64,000 nt of DNA, taken from Fuerstiella sp. (lineage in GTDB: Bacteria > Planctomycetota > Planctomycetia > Planctomycetales > Planctomycetaceae). The translations under genes were made by a program, and so were the position numbers. Location of the stretch: contig JALHMY010000004.1 in the NCBI GenBank assembly GCA_022843805.1, forward strand, positions 62,001-126,000, read 5' to 3'. Positions 46,573 to 55,605 of the stretch are shown here, piece by piece; within the stretch, counting starts at the first letter, position 1; each line of letters starts with the position of its first letter. The notes beneath the pieces are model-generated. The model searched no databases. It saw nothing but the letters and a program-made list of their open reading frames with translations, and had not been told where the DNA came from.

Positions 46573-47071
46573 TGTGCCGCCGTGGAGGTCTATGGTCTTT
46601 CTGCGACGGAGCCGTGGTTGTGAGTAACTCAGACGACAGCGTGGCACCATCTGGTGCCAGCACAACGTTGATTGGCGCAAGCAGGGAGGGCAGCCCCCCG
46701 GACTTCCCGACAACGGCCCCCGACATTAATACGTTGTCGTCATCGTCGCTGAGTATCACGCCGCGACCAGGCACAAACTGGCGTCGCCAACGAATAGGGT
46801 GGGCGAGGCTCCTGCAGAGCCGATCACTCGCATCGTTTTGCTCCTGGGCAATAATCCGCTTTCCCGCAAAACGAAGGGGCGTTCGATAGTGACGTGCGTC
46901 CACGGCTCGGCAGTACGCTCATCAACCGATGATGGGTACAGTGAACAAAGTAGCCGTCACTCTCCGAGTGACGAAATGCGATTCCCTGTTATCTTCGGCG
47001 TCAACTTTTCGTTCAAACCATCTTACTGGTGCTGGATCAGCTGAATTCCTGGCTGGTCAGACCGACCAGCA
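46573..47071. other. Noncoding stretch with short palindromes
   Basis: Overlapping frames on both strands (46572-46889 plus, 46541-46903 minus) have no family features. Small palindromes occur: GGCGAGGCTCCTGCAGAGCC near 46802 and CGTCACTCTCCGAGTGACG near 46954. They resemble other extragenic palindromes in the window without being copies. Confidence 0.55.
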
Positions 47072-47211
47072 CACGTAGGCGAGTCTCTCCGAGACTCGCG
47101 AATGCAGCGGCCGGACTCGCCATCAGGCGGCGAAGTTTGCAGGTCAAACGTCTGTTCCGGCGTCTCTGAGAGACGCCGGAACAGCGAGTCTCGGAGAGAC
47201 TCGCCTACGTG
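47072..47211. mobile_element. Second copy of the element with 28-bp terminal inverted repeats
   Basis: A 140-bp element opening CACGTAGGCGAGTCTCTCC (47072-47099) and closing with the exact reverse complement (47184-47211). The ends are identical to those at 24755-24783 and 24856-24883. Just inside the right end is another palindrome, GGCGTCTCTGAGAGACGCC. The centre differs from the other copy. No coding capacity; a non-autonomous element or a structured REP pair. The following 157 bp before the next gene show nothing. Confidence 0.85.
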
Positions 47212-47368
47212 TTTGCGGATGAAGTGCCAGTATTGGGATAGGGGCGTGCGCGTGATCTATTGGCGGAAGGTCGGCCAGCGAACAGTCAATACAGCCGCCG
47301 TGGACGCACTCCGAGCCGTACAAACAGCTAAGGCGCTGCAATTTAGGGCGGGGCTTCGTGGTAGTGAC

Positions 47369-50300
47369 CTAGTCGTTGTCGGTGCCGTGCTTTCCGGCGG
47401 CATCCGATTTTAAGGTCGTCAGGTATTCGATCAGGTCTCGAATTTCTGATCGGGTCAGGTTTTTAGCGATGTCAGCCGGCATTCCGGATTGTCCACTGCT
47501 TCGCTCATCAATCTCTGACTTTGAAATCAGAACCGTGGCACCTTCGGGCGTCATTAATTGCACCACAGAATCATCTTCACGTCGAAGAATCCCTGACTGA
47601 ATTCTGCCGTCTGTGGTCACGATGATGACAGTTTCAAAGCCTTTCGCAATCTTTGCACCCGGGTCCACGATGGACTCCAGCAGATACAGTCTTTCTTTGT
47701 CTCGGGCGATGGCCGAAAGATCCGGCCCAACTTCGCCACCACTGCCGCCAACCTTGTGGCAGCGGCGACAGGAGGCTGCACTACGGCCAAAGAAGATTTC
47801 CCGCCCGCGTTCTGCGCTGCCTCCGCTAAGACATTCTGACCATAGTGCCGTAGTCGTACCGACTTCCTGTTGTCGCAGTCGAAATCGACTGACTGCGGAT
47901 TTCAGATCAGATGTACCCAAAGAAGTTGCAGCCTCAATCAGATCCAGTGCAACTTCCGGAGGCAGCTTTCCATCGAGCAACTGCTCGCCCGCGTCAACCA
48001 GGAGCTTCTCTGCAGGTTCGCCTTTCATCGTTCCCAGGAGTTTTAGTGCGGCCTGCCGGGCTGTCACTGTGCCGGAATTCAGCATCTTCTCCAGTGCCTC
48101 GATCGCTGCATCCGGGTTCGTTTGAACCAGCATTTCTGTTGCCACAATTCGAATGGCTTCGGACGAATCGTTCCGTCCGCGACTGACCAGATCGGTGAGA
48201 TTTTCGGAGAGTGTGGTCAGTGCGCGAAATGCGGAGACGCGCAGGGCGTCCGGCTGCGACTGGTCCGCCAGAAGTCGCTCCAGAGATGGTACCACATCTT
48301 TAATACCCAAAGCAGCCGCCATCTCTACGGCCTGTTCTCTGAGCTTTTCAGATCCCGCCATCAATCCAGGTAAGACGTCCTGCACTTCTTCACCAAGCCC
48401 CTCCACCTCACGTTTTGAAAGCGGTCTCCAGCGGCCCGTTACCGTGTCGAGTTGCTGAGGATTATTCCAGGTTTTCAGCATGACTGCCGTGACAAGTCTG
48501 AGTTCATCGCTCGTATTCGGCTCCGCGGCAAAACGGGCAACCGCCCGGATGTGTTCCACTCGACCAAGTCGATAACAGGCGTTGAGTACCCTGCGAGCCA
48601 CGGGTTCGCTGAGTCCCGGTGTATCGGCCAGTGCAGCAAGTTCCTCCTGTGCCGACTCGATCGGTTCGTCGTTAACCGCACGGGCTGCCTCTGCCATGAC
48701 ACCGGGATCGGCATCCTTCAGAAAAGTGGCCACTGCCGGGTCGCCGAGACGTCTCAGCGCCAGTACAAGACCGAGGCGACCTGCAGCTCCAGGATGCCCT
48801 GATGCCGCGGCCAAAAGCCCGGGTGAGCGCTTTCCAATTCGATACAGTCCCATTGATGCCTGATGGCGCAATACCGGGTCCGTATTATTGGTGCGGTCGA
48901 GCAGTGCCAGCAGCCTGTCTGTGTCAGCCGCACGTCCCACCGAGCCCATCGCGACGGCAGCGAATCCGGCAGCCGATAAGTCTTGTGACTGCAGGATGGT
49001 TGCCAGTCGATCTCGCAGTACATCTCTTTGATTCTCGCTGATCAGTTCCAGCAGCCCATGTCGTGTAATCAGGTCATCAATGACTTTTAACGTCTGAATC
49101 AGCGTGTCCTCGGAAGTCGCTGCGGTCATTTCTGTCAGCGATGCAACGATCTCGCGCGCTTCTGCAGATGATTGCAGTCCCGTTTGCCAGAGTCCCCATA
49201 ACGCATGCCTCCGGGCAACCGGATTGGCGGCATCCGCTGCAACCTGCAGCAAATCCATCGTGGCTTTTCTTTTGACAAGCTCAAACTGAGCCTGCTGTCG
49301 GATCCGACGATCCGCGTGGGACAGAAAACTGAGCAGTTCCGCATGACCAGTCTCCGTCATTCCAGCCGAAAGCAGTGCGGCGACATTCGAACCTGACGTG
49401 GCACCGATCTGCTGTTCATGAGCAAATCGATAAATCCGACCGCGTCCCTCACCAACCCATCCGTTGACCCAGTCACTCACATAGAGGCTTCCATCCGGAG
49501 CAAAATCGACATCCGTGGCAAGAATTGACCAGATGAATTCGTGCGAGTCCGTCAGTTCGAAAAACGCGCCTTTTGGTGTTACAGCAAAACTGCGGATACC
49601 ACTGTTGCCCGGCGTTCCTCGAAAGTCGGCCATAAAGAAATGATCTTTGTATCGATCAGGCAGCCCGGTACCTGGATACCAGGTAAGTCCGGAAGGACCA
49701 TCACCCAGGTTCGCCACCGGAGGGATGATGCTTGCTGGCTGCAGTTCCTTCGTTTGTTCGTCGGCCTGCCATGGATACCACATCCGCTCCCGGTTCCATG
49801 GACCCCGATCGTTCAGATACTGAAAATGCATGCGCCAGCCAGTGTCGCCATCCTGAACAACATAAACCCAGCGAGCCTGATCGCCACTGTCGGAATTGTT
49901 GTCACCGGTGAATAGTCGTCCATGATCGTCGAAAGCCAGTTCCTGAGGATTTCGCAGTCCCCATGCAAAGACCTCCAGATGACTTCCGTCCGGATCACAT
50001 CGAAAGACAGCTCCTGTATCCGGCCGCTTCAGGCGATTACCCTCGGTCGTAACCACGTTATATCCGCGATCGCCAAGACTGAAATACAATCTTCCTTCTG
50101 GTCCCACAGTCAGGCCGTGTAAGTCATGACCTCGAAATGCCACTCGAACGCCATAGCCGTGGTGCAGAATTTCCTTCCTGTCGGCGATGCCGTCATGGTT
50201 GCTGTCTTCCAGCAGCCAGAGATTCGGAATGCATGCATAGTAGACCCGGCCATTCAGTTCGATGACACCCGCACCAGTTCCATCGAGAGGATCGTTGAAT

Positions 50301-50902
50301 CCATCGGCAAAAACGGAATCCGTTTCGAAACGGCCATCGCCGTCGGTGTCTCTTAGCAGGCGAACTCGGTCCTGCTCGACTGCCCATTTGCTCACATCGT
50401 TGCCCATATACCTGCGAAACATGGCCATCCGCTCTTCAACAGATTCCAGCTGCAGGTCATCCATCAGCCAGTTCATATGGCTGCGGTTGTCTTCAACCCC
50501 AACTTCCTGCCGAAAGGTCTCGCAGACATAAATTCTTCCGTCGGGAGTTACCGAGAATGCAACAGGATTCGCCAGCGAAGGTTCGGCAGCAACGAGGCGA
50601 CCATTCATTCCTTCAGGCAGTCGAAATCCGTTCAGGGCGATTTCCGCGTCACGCGATGCCTCAGCGATTTTCGGATGATATTCGCTGTGGGAGGCAGACT
50701 GCGTCCCGGCTGGTGGTGTCTGCGAGACGGCCTCCTGAGCAATGCTGAGGTGACCTGAAGCGGCTGTCGAGATGAAAATCACCAGACTGATTTGACCGGT
50801 CGTACGGATAAGACGCCGGATTCCGACTGAGAAACGAAAAGCGTTGTTCGACAGGACAGAGCCCGAATGGCGCACTCCCTGCACACCACGAAATGTCGCC
50901 AT
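47369..50902 (-). CDS. Membrane-bound dehydrogenase-like protein: beta-propeller, HEAT repeats, cytochrome c
   Basis: This 1177-residue exported protein has a leader (QISLVIFISTAASGHLSIA), then a six-bladed propeller of the sorbosone/glucose dehydrogenase type (RIYVCETFRQEVG, LTVGPEGRLYFSLGDRG, ATDVDFAPDGSLYVSDW). About 450 residues of HEAT-like repeats follow, and a C-terminal cytochrome domain with CRRCHKVGG (C1045-H1049) and GPDLSAIA. Proteins of this layout are abundant in planctomycetes; oxidation of a sugar or alcohol with electron transfer to the haem is the usual guess but unproven. It stands alone on the minus strand. The HEAT repeats suggest binding of a large partner or polymer. 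Confidence 0.92.
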   Translation of the reverse strand: MATFRGVQGVRHSGSVLSNNAFRFSVGIRRLIRTTGQISLVIFISTAASGHLSIAQEAVSQTPPAGTQSASHSEYHPKIAEASRDAEIALNGFRLPEGMNGRLVAAEPSLANPVAFSVTPDGRIYVCETFRQEVGVEDNRSHMNWLMDDLQLESVEERMAMFRRYMGNDVSKWAVEQDRVRLLRDTDGDGRFETDSVFADGFNDPLDGTGAGVIELNGRVYYACIPNLWLLEDSNHDGIADRKEILHHGYGVRVAFRGHDLHGLTVGPEGRLYFSLGDRGYNVVTTEGNRLKRPDTGAVFRCDPDGSHLEVFAWGLRNPQELAFDDHGRLFTGDNNSDSGDQARWVYVVQDGDTGWRMHFQYLNDRGPWNRERMWYPWQADEQTKELQPASIIPPVANLGDGPSGLTWYPGTGLPDRYKDHFFMADFRGTPGNSGIRSFAVTPKGAFFELTDSHEFIWSILATDVDFAPDGSLYVSDWVNGWVGEGRGRIYRFAHEQQIGATSGSNVAALLSAGMTETGHAELLSFLSHADRRIRQQAQFELVKRKATMDLLQVAADAANPVARRHALWGLWQTGLQSSAEAREIVASLTEMTAATSEDTLIQTLKVIDDLITRHGLLELISENQRDVLRDRLATILQSQDLSAAGFAAVAMGSVGRAADTDRLLALLDRTNNTDPVLRHQASMGLYRIGKRSPGLLAAASGHPGAAGRLGLVLALRRLGDPAVATFLKDADPGVMAEAARAVNDEPIESAQEELAALADTPGLSEPVARRVLNACYRLGRVEHIRAVARFAAEPNTSDELRLVTAVMLKTWNNPQQLDTVTGRWRPLSKREVEGLGEEVQDVLPGLMAGSEKLREQAVEMAAALGIKDVVPSLERLLADQSQPDALRVSAFRALTTLSENLTDLVSRGRNDSSEAIRIVATEMLVQTNPDAAIEALEKMLNSGTVTARQAALKLLGTMKGEPAEKLLVDAGEQLLDGKLPPEVALDLIEAATSLGTSDLKSAVSRFRLRQQEVGTTTALWSECLSGGSAERGREIFFGRSAASCRRCHKVGGSGGEVGPDLSAIARDKERLYLLESIVDPGAKIAKGFETVIIVTTDGRIQSGILRREDDSVVQLMTPEGATVLISKSEIDERSSGQSGMPADIAKNLTRSEIRDLIEYLTTLKSDAAGKHGTDND

Positions 50903-51296
50903 AATATTGCCTCTTTGTACAGCGCTCAGAAGAATTGAAACTGAACAAAATCACAGGAGTTGCCGGGCTAACTCACGTCTCTTCGGTTAGGAAAATGCGA
51001 TTGCAGAGCTATCCGACTCTGTCGGTCGCTTTTTTTCTTCCAAATTCTGACAATGGCAATGAGCTGTGAAAACCCTCCGAAACGTTTTCTGACACTGAAT
51101 ATGCGGGTTCCAAAGCCAGCAAACCGTGCAAACCTTCATGAAAGGGAATTCTGTTCCATCGTGGCGTAAAATATTTGTGAAACTAATGTTCAAGCACCGG
51201 CTGTTACCGGAAGATGCGGCAGTATACTTGCAGAAAAATCCGACGAAATCTGAAACCGAACCACAGAGTGAATGACCTGCAGAAGTCCCCTGACTC
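50903..51296. other. Divergent intergenic region
   Basis: About 390 bp between the dehydrogenase-like gene and the NTPase gene. A frame for a 29-residue peptide starts at ATG 51187 (MFKHRLLPEDAAVYLQKNP) and ends shortly before the NTPase; it has no ribosome site and is not called as a gene. CGCTTTTTTTC at about 51027-51037 could be the T-run of a weak terminator. Confidence 0.5.
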
Positions 51297-52802
51297 ATGA
51301 AGATCCAGCAGTTCCTCGAACATTACGGCGTCCGCATCAATCCATTTAGCCAGGAGGATGCTCAGTCCGACCATATTTTCCAGCAGCACTGCGCGGAGAC
51401 GATTTACCATCCGGCATGGGACAAGGTGCTGGGTGACTGCAGTAATCCCAGCACCTCCATCGTGTTTGGAGAAAAAGGTTCCGGCAAAACGGCGATTCGG
51501 CTGCAGCTGATCAACTGCCTCAGGGAGCACAACAAGAACGCTCCTCAGGATCGTGCTTTTATCATCAGCTACGATGACCTCAACCCGTTTCTGGACACAT
51601 TTCGGGATCGACTTCGCGGTCGAAAGCGGCATGCCGATCATGCTCTGCAGGAATGGCGGCTTTGGGACCACATGGACGCTCTGCTGACACTGAGTACTCG
51701 CCGATTGTGTAATGTGATCGCTGATCAGAACTCAAAGGATCCTGACATCGATCTGCAGCAGATTAAGGAAATGCCTCGGCTGCGAAAGCGTGACCTTCTG
51801 ATGCTGGCTGCGTTTTATGATCAGTCATCAGATCAGTCGCACTGGAGACGCTGGAATCGGATTCGCCAGCGAATTGGCTTTATGAATCTGTCGGCCCACT
51901 GGCGACTGGCCGTGGGAGTGCTGACAACGATCATCGCCATCCTTTTTGCATTTCGCAATATCAGCACGGAAGGGATCTCCGCGCTAGCTGTTCTTAGTTC
52001 ACCGTGGCTGTATGCCGTACTTATCGCTGGCTGGGCACCGTGGGCCAAACGTTTTCTCGAAATGTGGTGGCGTGCCCGGCAGATTGCCAGGCAGGTGCGA
52101 ATTCTGGAACATGGTACGAACGCCCTCCGACAGATCCTTTCCTCGTTCCCTGCCCAGGAACTGGACGGGCAGCCCATGCCTTCGCGGGATCGCAGCGACG
52201 ACCGCTATGAGTTGCTTGCAAAGCTTCAGAGGCTTCTGAAACCACTCGGCTTCACCAGCATCGTGGTTCTTGTTGACAGAGTGGATGAACCTCATCTGAT
52301 CAACGGGTCTGCTCAGCGAATGCGAGATTTCCTGTGGTCCATGTTTGACAACAAATTTCTGAAGCATCCCGGAATCGGCTTCAAGATGCTGTTGCCGAAG
52401 GACGTCGTGTATTTTCTGAATCGCGAAGAGAGGGAGTTTTACGAGCGATCAAGACTGGACAAGCAGAATCTGATCAAATCGCTCGAATGGACGGGCGAAT
52501 CGCTGTTCGATATGGCGACCAATCGCATTCGAGCGTGTCTGGTGCCGGACGCTGATCCGCAGATTACGATTCGCTCGTTCTTCTCCGATGATGTGACCAG
52601 CGAGGATCTGGTGAGCCGATTTGCCCGACTGCGAGTGCCGCGACACCTCTTTCGCTTTCTCTATCGCCTTCTGACTGAACATTGTAATCGGGCAACGGAG
52701 GATAATCCGTCGTGGACGATCAGCCGTTCAGTTCTGGACACGACGCTGGAAACTTACGCTCGTGAACTCGAAGCGATGGACCGCGGCCTTGGGACAGGCT
52801 AG
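51297..52802 (+). CDS. KAP-like P-loop NTPase with two inserted membrane helices
   Basis: Walker A GEKGSGKT (G58-T65) is followed not by Walker B but by about 250 residues containing two adjacent hydrophobic segments: WRLAVGVLTTIIAILFAF (202-219) and ALAVLSSPWLYAVLIAGW (229-246). Walker B IVVLVDRVDEP comes at 322-332. Insertion of a membrane hairpin between Walker A and B is the hallmark of KAP-family NTPases (Kidins220/ARMS, PifA), which anchor signalling or phage-exclusion complexes at the membrane. The C-terminal part is helical (FARLRVPRHLFRFLYRLL) and recalls STAND/AAA lids. No partner gene is adjacent. A conserved planctomycete ATPase of unrelated role is the main alternative. Confidence 0.72.
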   Translation: MKIQQFLEHYGVRINPFSQEDAQSDHIFQQHCAETIYHPAWDKVLGDCSNPSTSIVFGEKGSGKTAIRLQLINCLREHNKNAPQDRAFIISYDDLNPFLDTFRDRLRGRKRHADHALQEWRLWDHMDALLTLSTRRLCNVIADQNSKDPDIDLQQIKEMPRLRKRDLLMLAAFYDQSSDQSHWRRWNRIRQRIGFMNLSAHWRLAVGVLTTIIAILFAFRNISTEGISALAVLSSPWLYAVLIAGWAPWAKRFLEMWWRARQIARQVRILEHGTNALRQILSSFPAQELDGQPMPSRDRSDDRYELLAKLQRLLKPLGFTSIVVLVDRVDEPHLINGSAQRMRDFLWSMFDNKFLKHPGIGFKMLLPKDVVYFLNREEREFYERSRLDKQNLIKSLEWTGESLFDMATNRIRACLVPDADPQITIRSFFSDDVTSEDLVSRFARLRVPRHLFRFLYRLLTEHCNRATEDNPSWTISRSVLDTTLETYARELEAMDRGLGTG

Positions 52803-53118
52803 CCCTGGAACCGGCTAAGCGCTTGCGGCATCCCGTCTGATCAGATTAAGATGTTGTCTGTGCATGGCGATGATTCATAAATCCTTTTCTGAGGCATCTG
52901 ACCGGAAAATCAGAGGTCGTCGCTTTCATTTTTTAGCTCCTCAGATTCGTTCTAACCCTCCGACCCTTTAAAACCCTCCTCGCCTGTTATCTTCCCCGAT
53001 GTACATCGCCTGCGTCTTCCAGACCCGATTCATCTGAATTCCGTCTGGCGGCACAAGCCGGTGAATTCTGCCTTAAGCCTCAGCCTCGTTCCAGTTCTGC
53101 AGATGAGGTGCGTAAACG
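52803..53118. other. Intergenic region upstream of the PPC/DUF1549/DUF1501 operon
   Basis: About 316 bp with no gene, repeat or terminator I can support. It should hold the promoter of the following three-gene operon, but no clear -35/-10 pair was found. Confidence 0.5.
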
Positions 53119-55605
53119 ATGTTCCGTCGAAATTCTCATCGCGTCGTCAGTTGTGTTGCATTTTGTCTGCTTCTCACGGTGACGTCTTCAGAAGCTGGTG
53201 AACTTCCCTCTCCGCTTCTTGATGTCGTATTCCCGTCCGGTGCGCAGGCGGGCACCACTACCGAACTGACGCTGACTGGCCGAAATCTTACGACGATTCG
53301 AAATGTGCACTGCAATGCAACCGGCGTGCAGTGCCATCCGACCACTGACAATCGGATTCAGATCACGATTCCGGAGAATACGATTCCAGGCGATTATGAG
53401 TTATGGGCTGAATGCGAAAATGGAATCAGCTCTTCCCGCATGTTTCGAATCGGGAATCGGAAGGAACTGATGGAGAAGTCAGCAAACGATTCCATTGGCA
53501 GTGCCTTCCCTGTGCCACTCAACTGTGTAGTGAACGGACAAATCGAATCGCCCGGCGATCAGGATTGTTTCGCATTTTCCGCGGTGAAGGGACAGCGGGT
53601 GATTATCGAGGGCACCGCGGAACGCATTGATTCGCGGCTGAGAGCGGTGATCGAGCTCTATGACGAAAACGGTCGGCGTCTGGCCGTGAATCGGGGATAT
53701 TTTGGCAGCGATCCGCTGATCGACTTTTCTGTAGCTGAGGATGGCACTTATGTTGTCTGTATTCATGATCTGATTTCAGCGGGAGGCGGTGATTACGTTT
53801 ATCGTCTTGACATTGATGCCGGACCTCGCGTGGCATTTGCATTTCCCTGCGTTGTTAAGCAGGGGACGACGGCGGAGGTGACGCTCTTTGGCTGGAACCT
53901 GAGACCGCCTGCCGGAGCATCCGCCCAGCTGGATTCCCTCGAACCGGCTTCGCAACCCGCAGATTCTCCATTAGAGAAAATCGTGGTCAGTATGACTGCA
54001 CCTGGCGAACCGCAGTCAGAACAAACGCCCGGGCTGAAGTATCCATATCAGGCTGTTCTGGACGGTTTTCGCTGGCATCTCGCCGACAGTCACGCGGCAA
54101 TTCTGCAGTCCCTGACAGATCTTGATGTTGTGACTGATGAGACCGCTAATCGTTCGGCGGATCGCGCACAGCTGATTTCCGTTCCGATTGAAGTGAGCGG
54201 ACAGCTGACAGAGTCTGGTGAATGCGACTGGTATGCGATTGAAGCAAGAAGGGGAGAAGTGTTCTGGCTGGAAGCCTATGGTCAGCGCATTCAGTCACCC
54301 GGCGATCTTCAAATCGCAGTATTAACGGAGAACGCCGATCGAGAACTCGCACAGTTTACAGACGAACTCGAGAAGAGAGGTGACCTGATTCTGAAAACAG
54401 GACATCTCGATCCGAGTGGACGCTGGATTGCACCCAATGACGGTCGTTTCCTGATCACAGTTCGCAGTATTGGCGGTGGATTGCCAACGGACCCAGGACG
54501 CTGTTACCGGCTGAGTATTCGTCGTGAAGACTCGTCGTATCGTGTCATTGCGATGCCGCGACGGGATTCCGCCGGTCGAATCAATGTCAGCGCAGGGGGA
54601 CGAGAAGTTGTCGACATCGTGGTGATGCGAGAGAGAGGTTTTGCTGAAGCGATTCGTCTCGAAGCAAAAAACCTTCCACCCGGTGTTGAGTGTCCGGAAG
54701 TCTGGATTGGCCCGGGCGAAGAACGAGCTGCTCTCGTCGTTTCCGCCGATAGTGGAGCGGAGCCTCGTATCGGCCAGCTTCAGGTCACTGCTGTTTCAGA
54801 ATCCGGGATCACGTGTGACGTGCAGGGGGCAACGGCACTGCGATTCGGTACTCCTCAGAAAAGTGCTCGACTTACATCGAGCATACCGCTGGCGGTTGCC
54901 GGGAAAAACAGCTTGCGTATTACGGCGGTTGGAGACGAAGCAGTGCAGCACCAGCTTTACGGACGACTACAGGTAAAACATTCACCCGGCAGTATTATTG
55001 ATGTGGCTGTGCAGATTGAAAGTCAGGATCAGCAGCATCGGGCGGATGTTAAGTTAACGGCCACTGGTTTACCGGGGATGTTGCAAAATGAATCCGCCAT
55101 TATTCCGGCTGGTCAGAACAAGGGGTATCTCAGTTTTCATCTGCCTCCCACAATGCCCTGTGGAAAATGGTCTCTGGTGATCAGGGCAGAGACAGCAATC
55201 CCCGCCGCAGATGGGAAAACCGAACCGGTCACGCTTTACAGCAATGCAGTCAATTTTCATTTGCAGCCAGCCGCTTTTCTGGTTCAGGCGGACCCATTTT
55301 CTCCGACCAGAGCACGCCGGGGCGAAACCATTCAGGTGAGTTATTCGTCGGTTCGCCGAAACGGATTTATTGGCAAAATGCATACAGAGCTTGCCGCTCC
55401 CGGAGTCGTTACTGATGTGCCCGGCATTCGGGGACGTGGAGAAACATTTACGGGCCAGACCGAACGAGGATCTTTGCAGATTGTTATTAACGACGATGCC
55501 GTGCCCGGACCGAACCGTTTTTTAAGACTATTTACGGTTGGAGTCGTGGAAGACGAACCGGTATTCTTTGGCAGTAGTCCACTGCCCCTGGAGATTATCG
55601 AATGA
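53119..55605 (+). CDS. Exported PPC-domain protein
   Basis: A signal peptide (VVSCVAFCLLLTVTSSEA) leads into an IPT/TIG-like strand region (TTELTLTGRNLTTIRNVHC), then a pre-peptidase C-terminal (PPC) domain: GQIESPGDQDCFAFSAVKGQ, IELYDENGRRLAVNRG, DGTYVVCIHDLISAGGGDY. A second PPC copy occurs near residues 350-460 (GQLTESGECDWYAIEARRGE, FLITVRSIGGG). The remaining 350 residues are beta-rich. PPC domains bind substrates or stabilise secreted enzymes; no catalytic domain is visible. The gene overlaps the DUF1549/DUF1553 gene by four bases (ATGA), and a DUF1501 gene follows, so all three are likely made together for the same exported complex. Confidence 0.9.
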   Translation: MFRRNSHRVVSCVAFCLLLTVTSSEAGELPSPLLDVVFPSGAQAGTTTELTLTGRNLTTIRNVHCNATGVQCHPTTDNRIQITIPENTIPGDYELWAECENGISSSRMFRIGNRKELMEKSANDSIGSAFPVPLNCVVNGQIESPGDQDCFAFSAVKGQRVIIEGTAERIDSRLRAVIELYDENGRRLAVNRGYFGSDPLIDFSVAEDGTYVVCIHDLISAGGGDYVYRLDIDAGPRVAFAFPCVVKQGTTAEVTLFGWNLRPPAGASAQLDSLEPASQPADSPLEKIVVSMTAPGEPQSEQTPGLKYPYQAVLDGFRWHLADSHAAILQSLTDLDVVTDETANRSADRAQLISVPIEVSGQLTESGECDWYAIEARRGEVFWLEAYGQRIQSPGDLQIAVLTENADRELAQFTDELEKRGDLILKTGHLDPSGRWIAPNDGRFLITVRSIGGGLPTDPGRCYRLSIRREDSSYRVIAMPRRDSAGRINVSAGGREVVDIVVMRERGFAEAIRLEAKNLPPGVECPEVWIGPGEERAALVVSADSGAEPRIGQLQVTAVSESGITCDVQGATALRFGTPQKSARLTSSIPLAVAGKNSLRITAVGDEAVQHQLYGRLQVKHSPGSIIDVAVQIESQDQQHRADVKLTATGLPGMLQNESAIIPAGQNKGYLSFHLPPTMPCGKWSLVIRAETAIPAADGKTEPVTLYSNAVNFHLQPAAFLVQADPFSPTRARRGETIQVSYSSVRRNGFIGKMHTELAAPGVVTDVPGIRGRGETFTGQTERGSLQIVINDDAVPGPNRFLRLFTVGVVEDEPVFFGSSPLPLEIIE

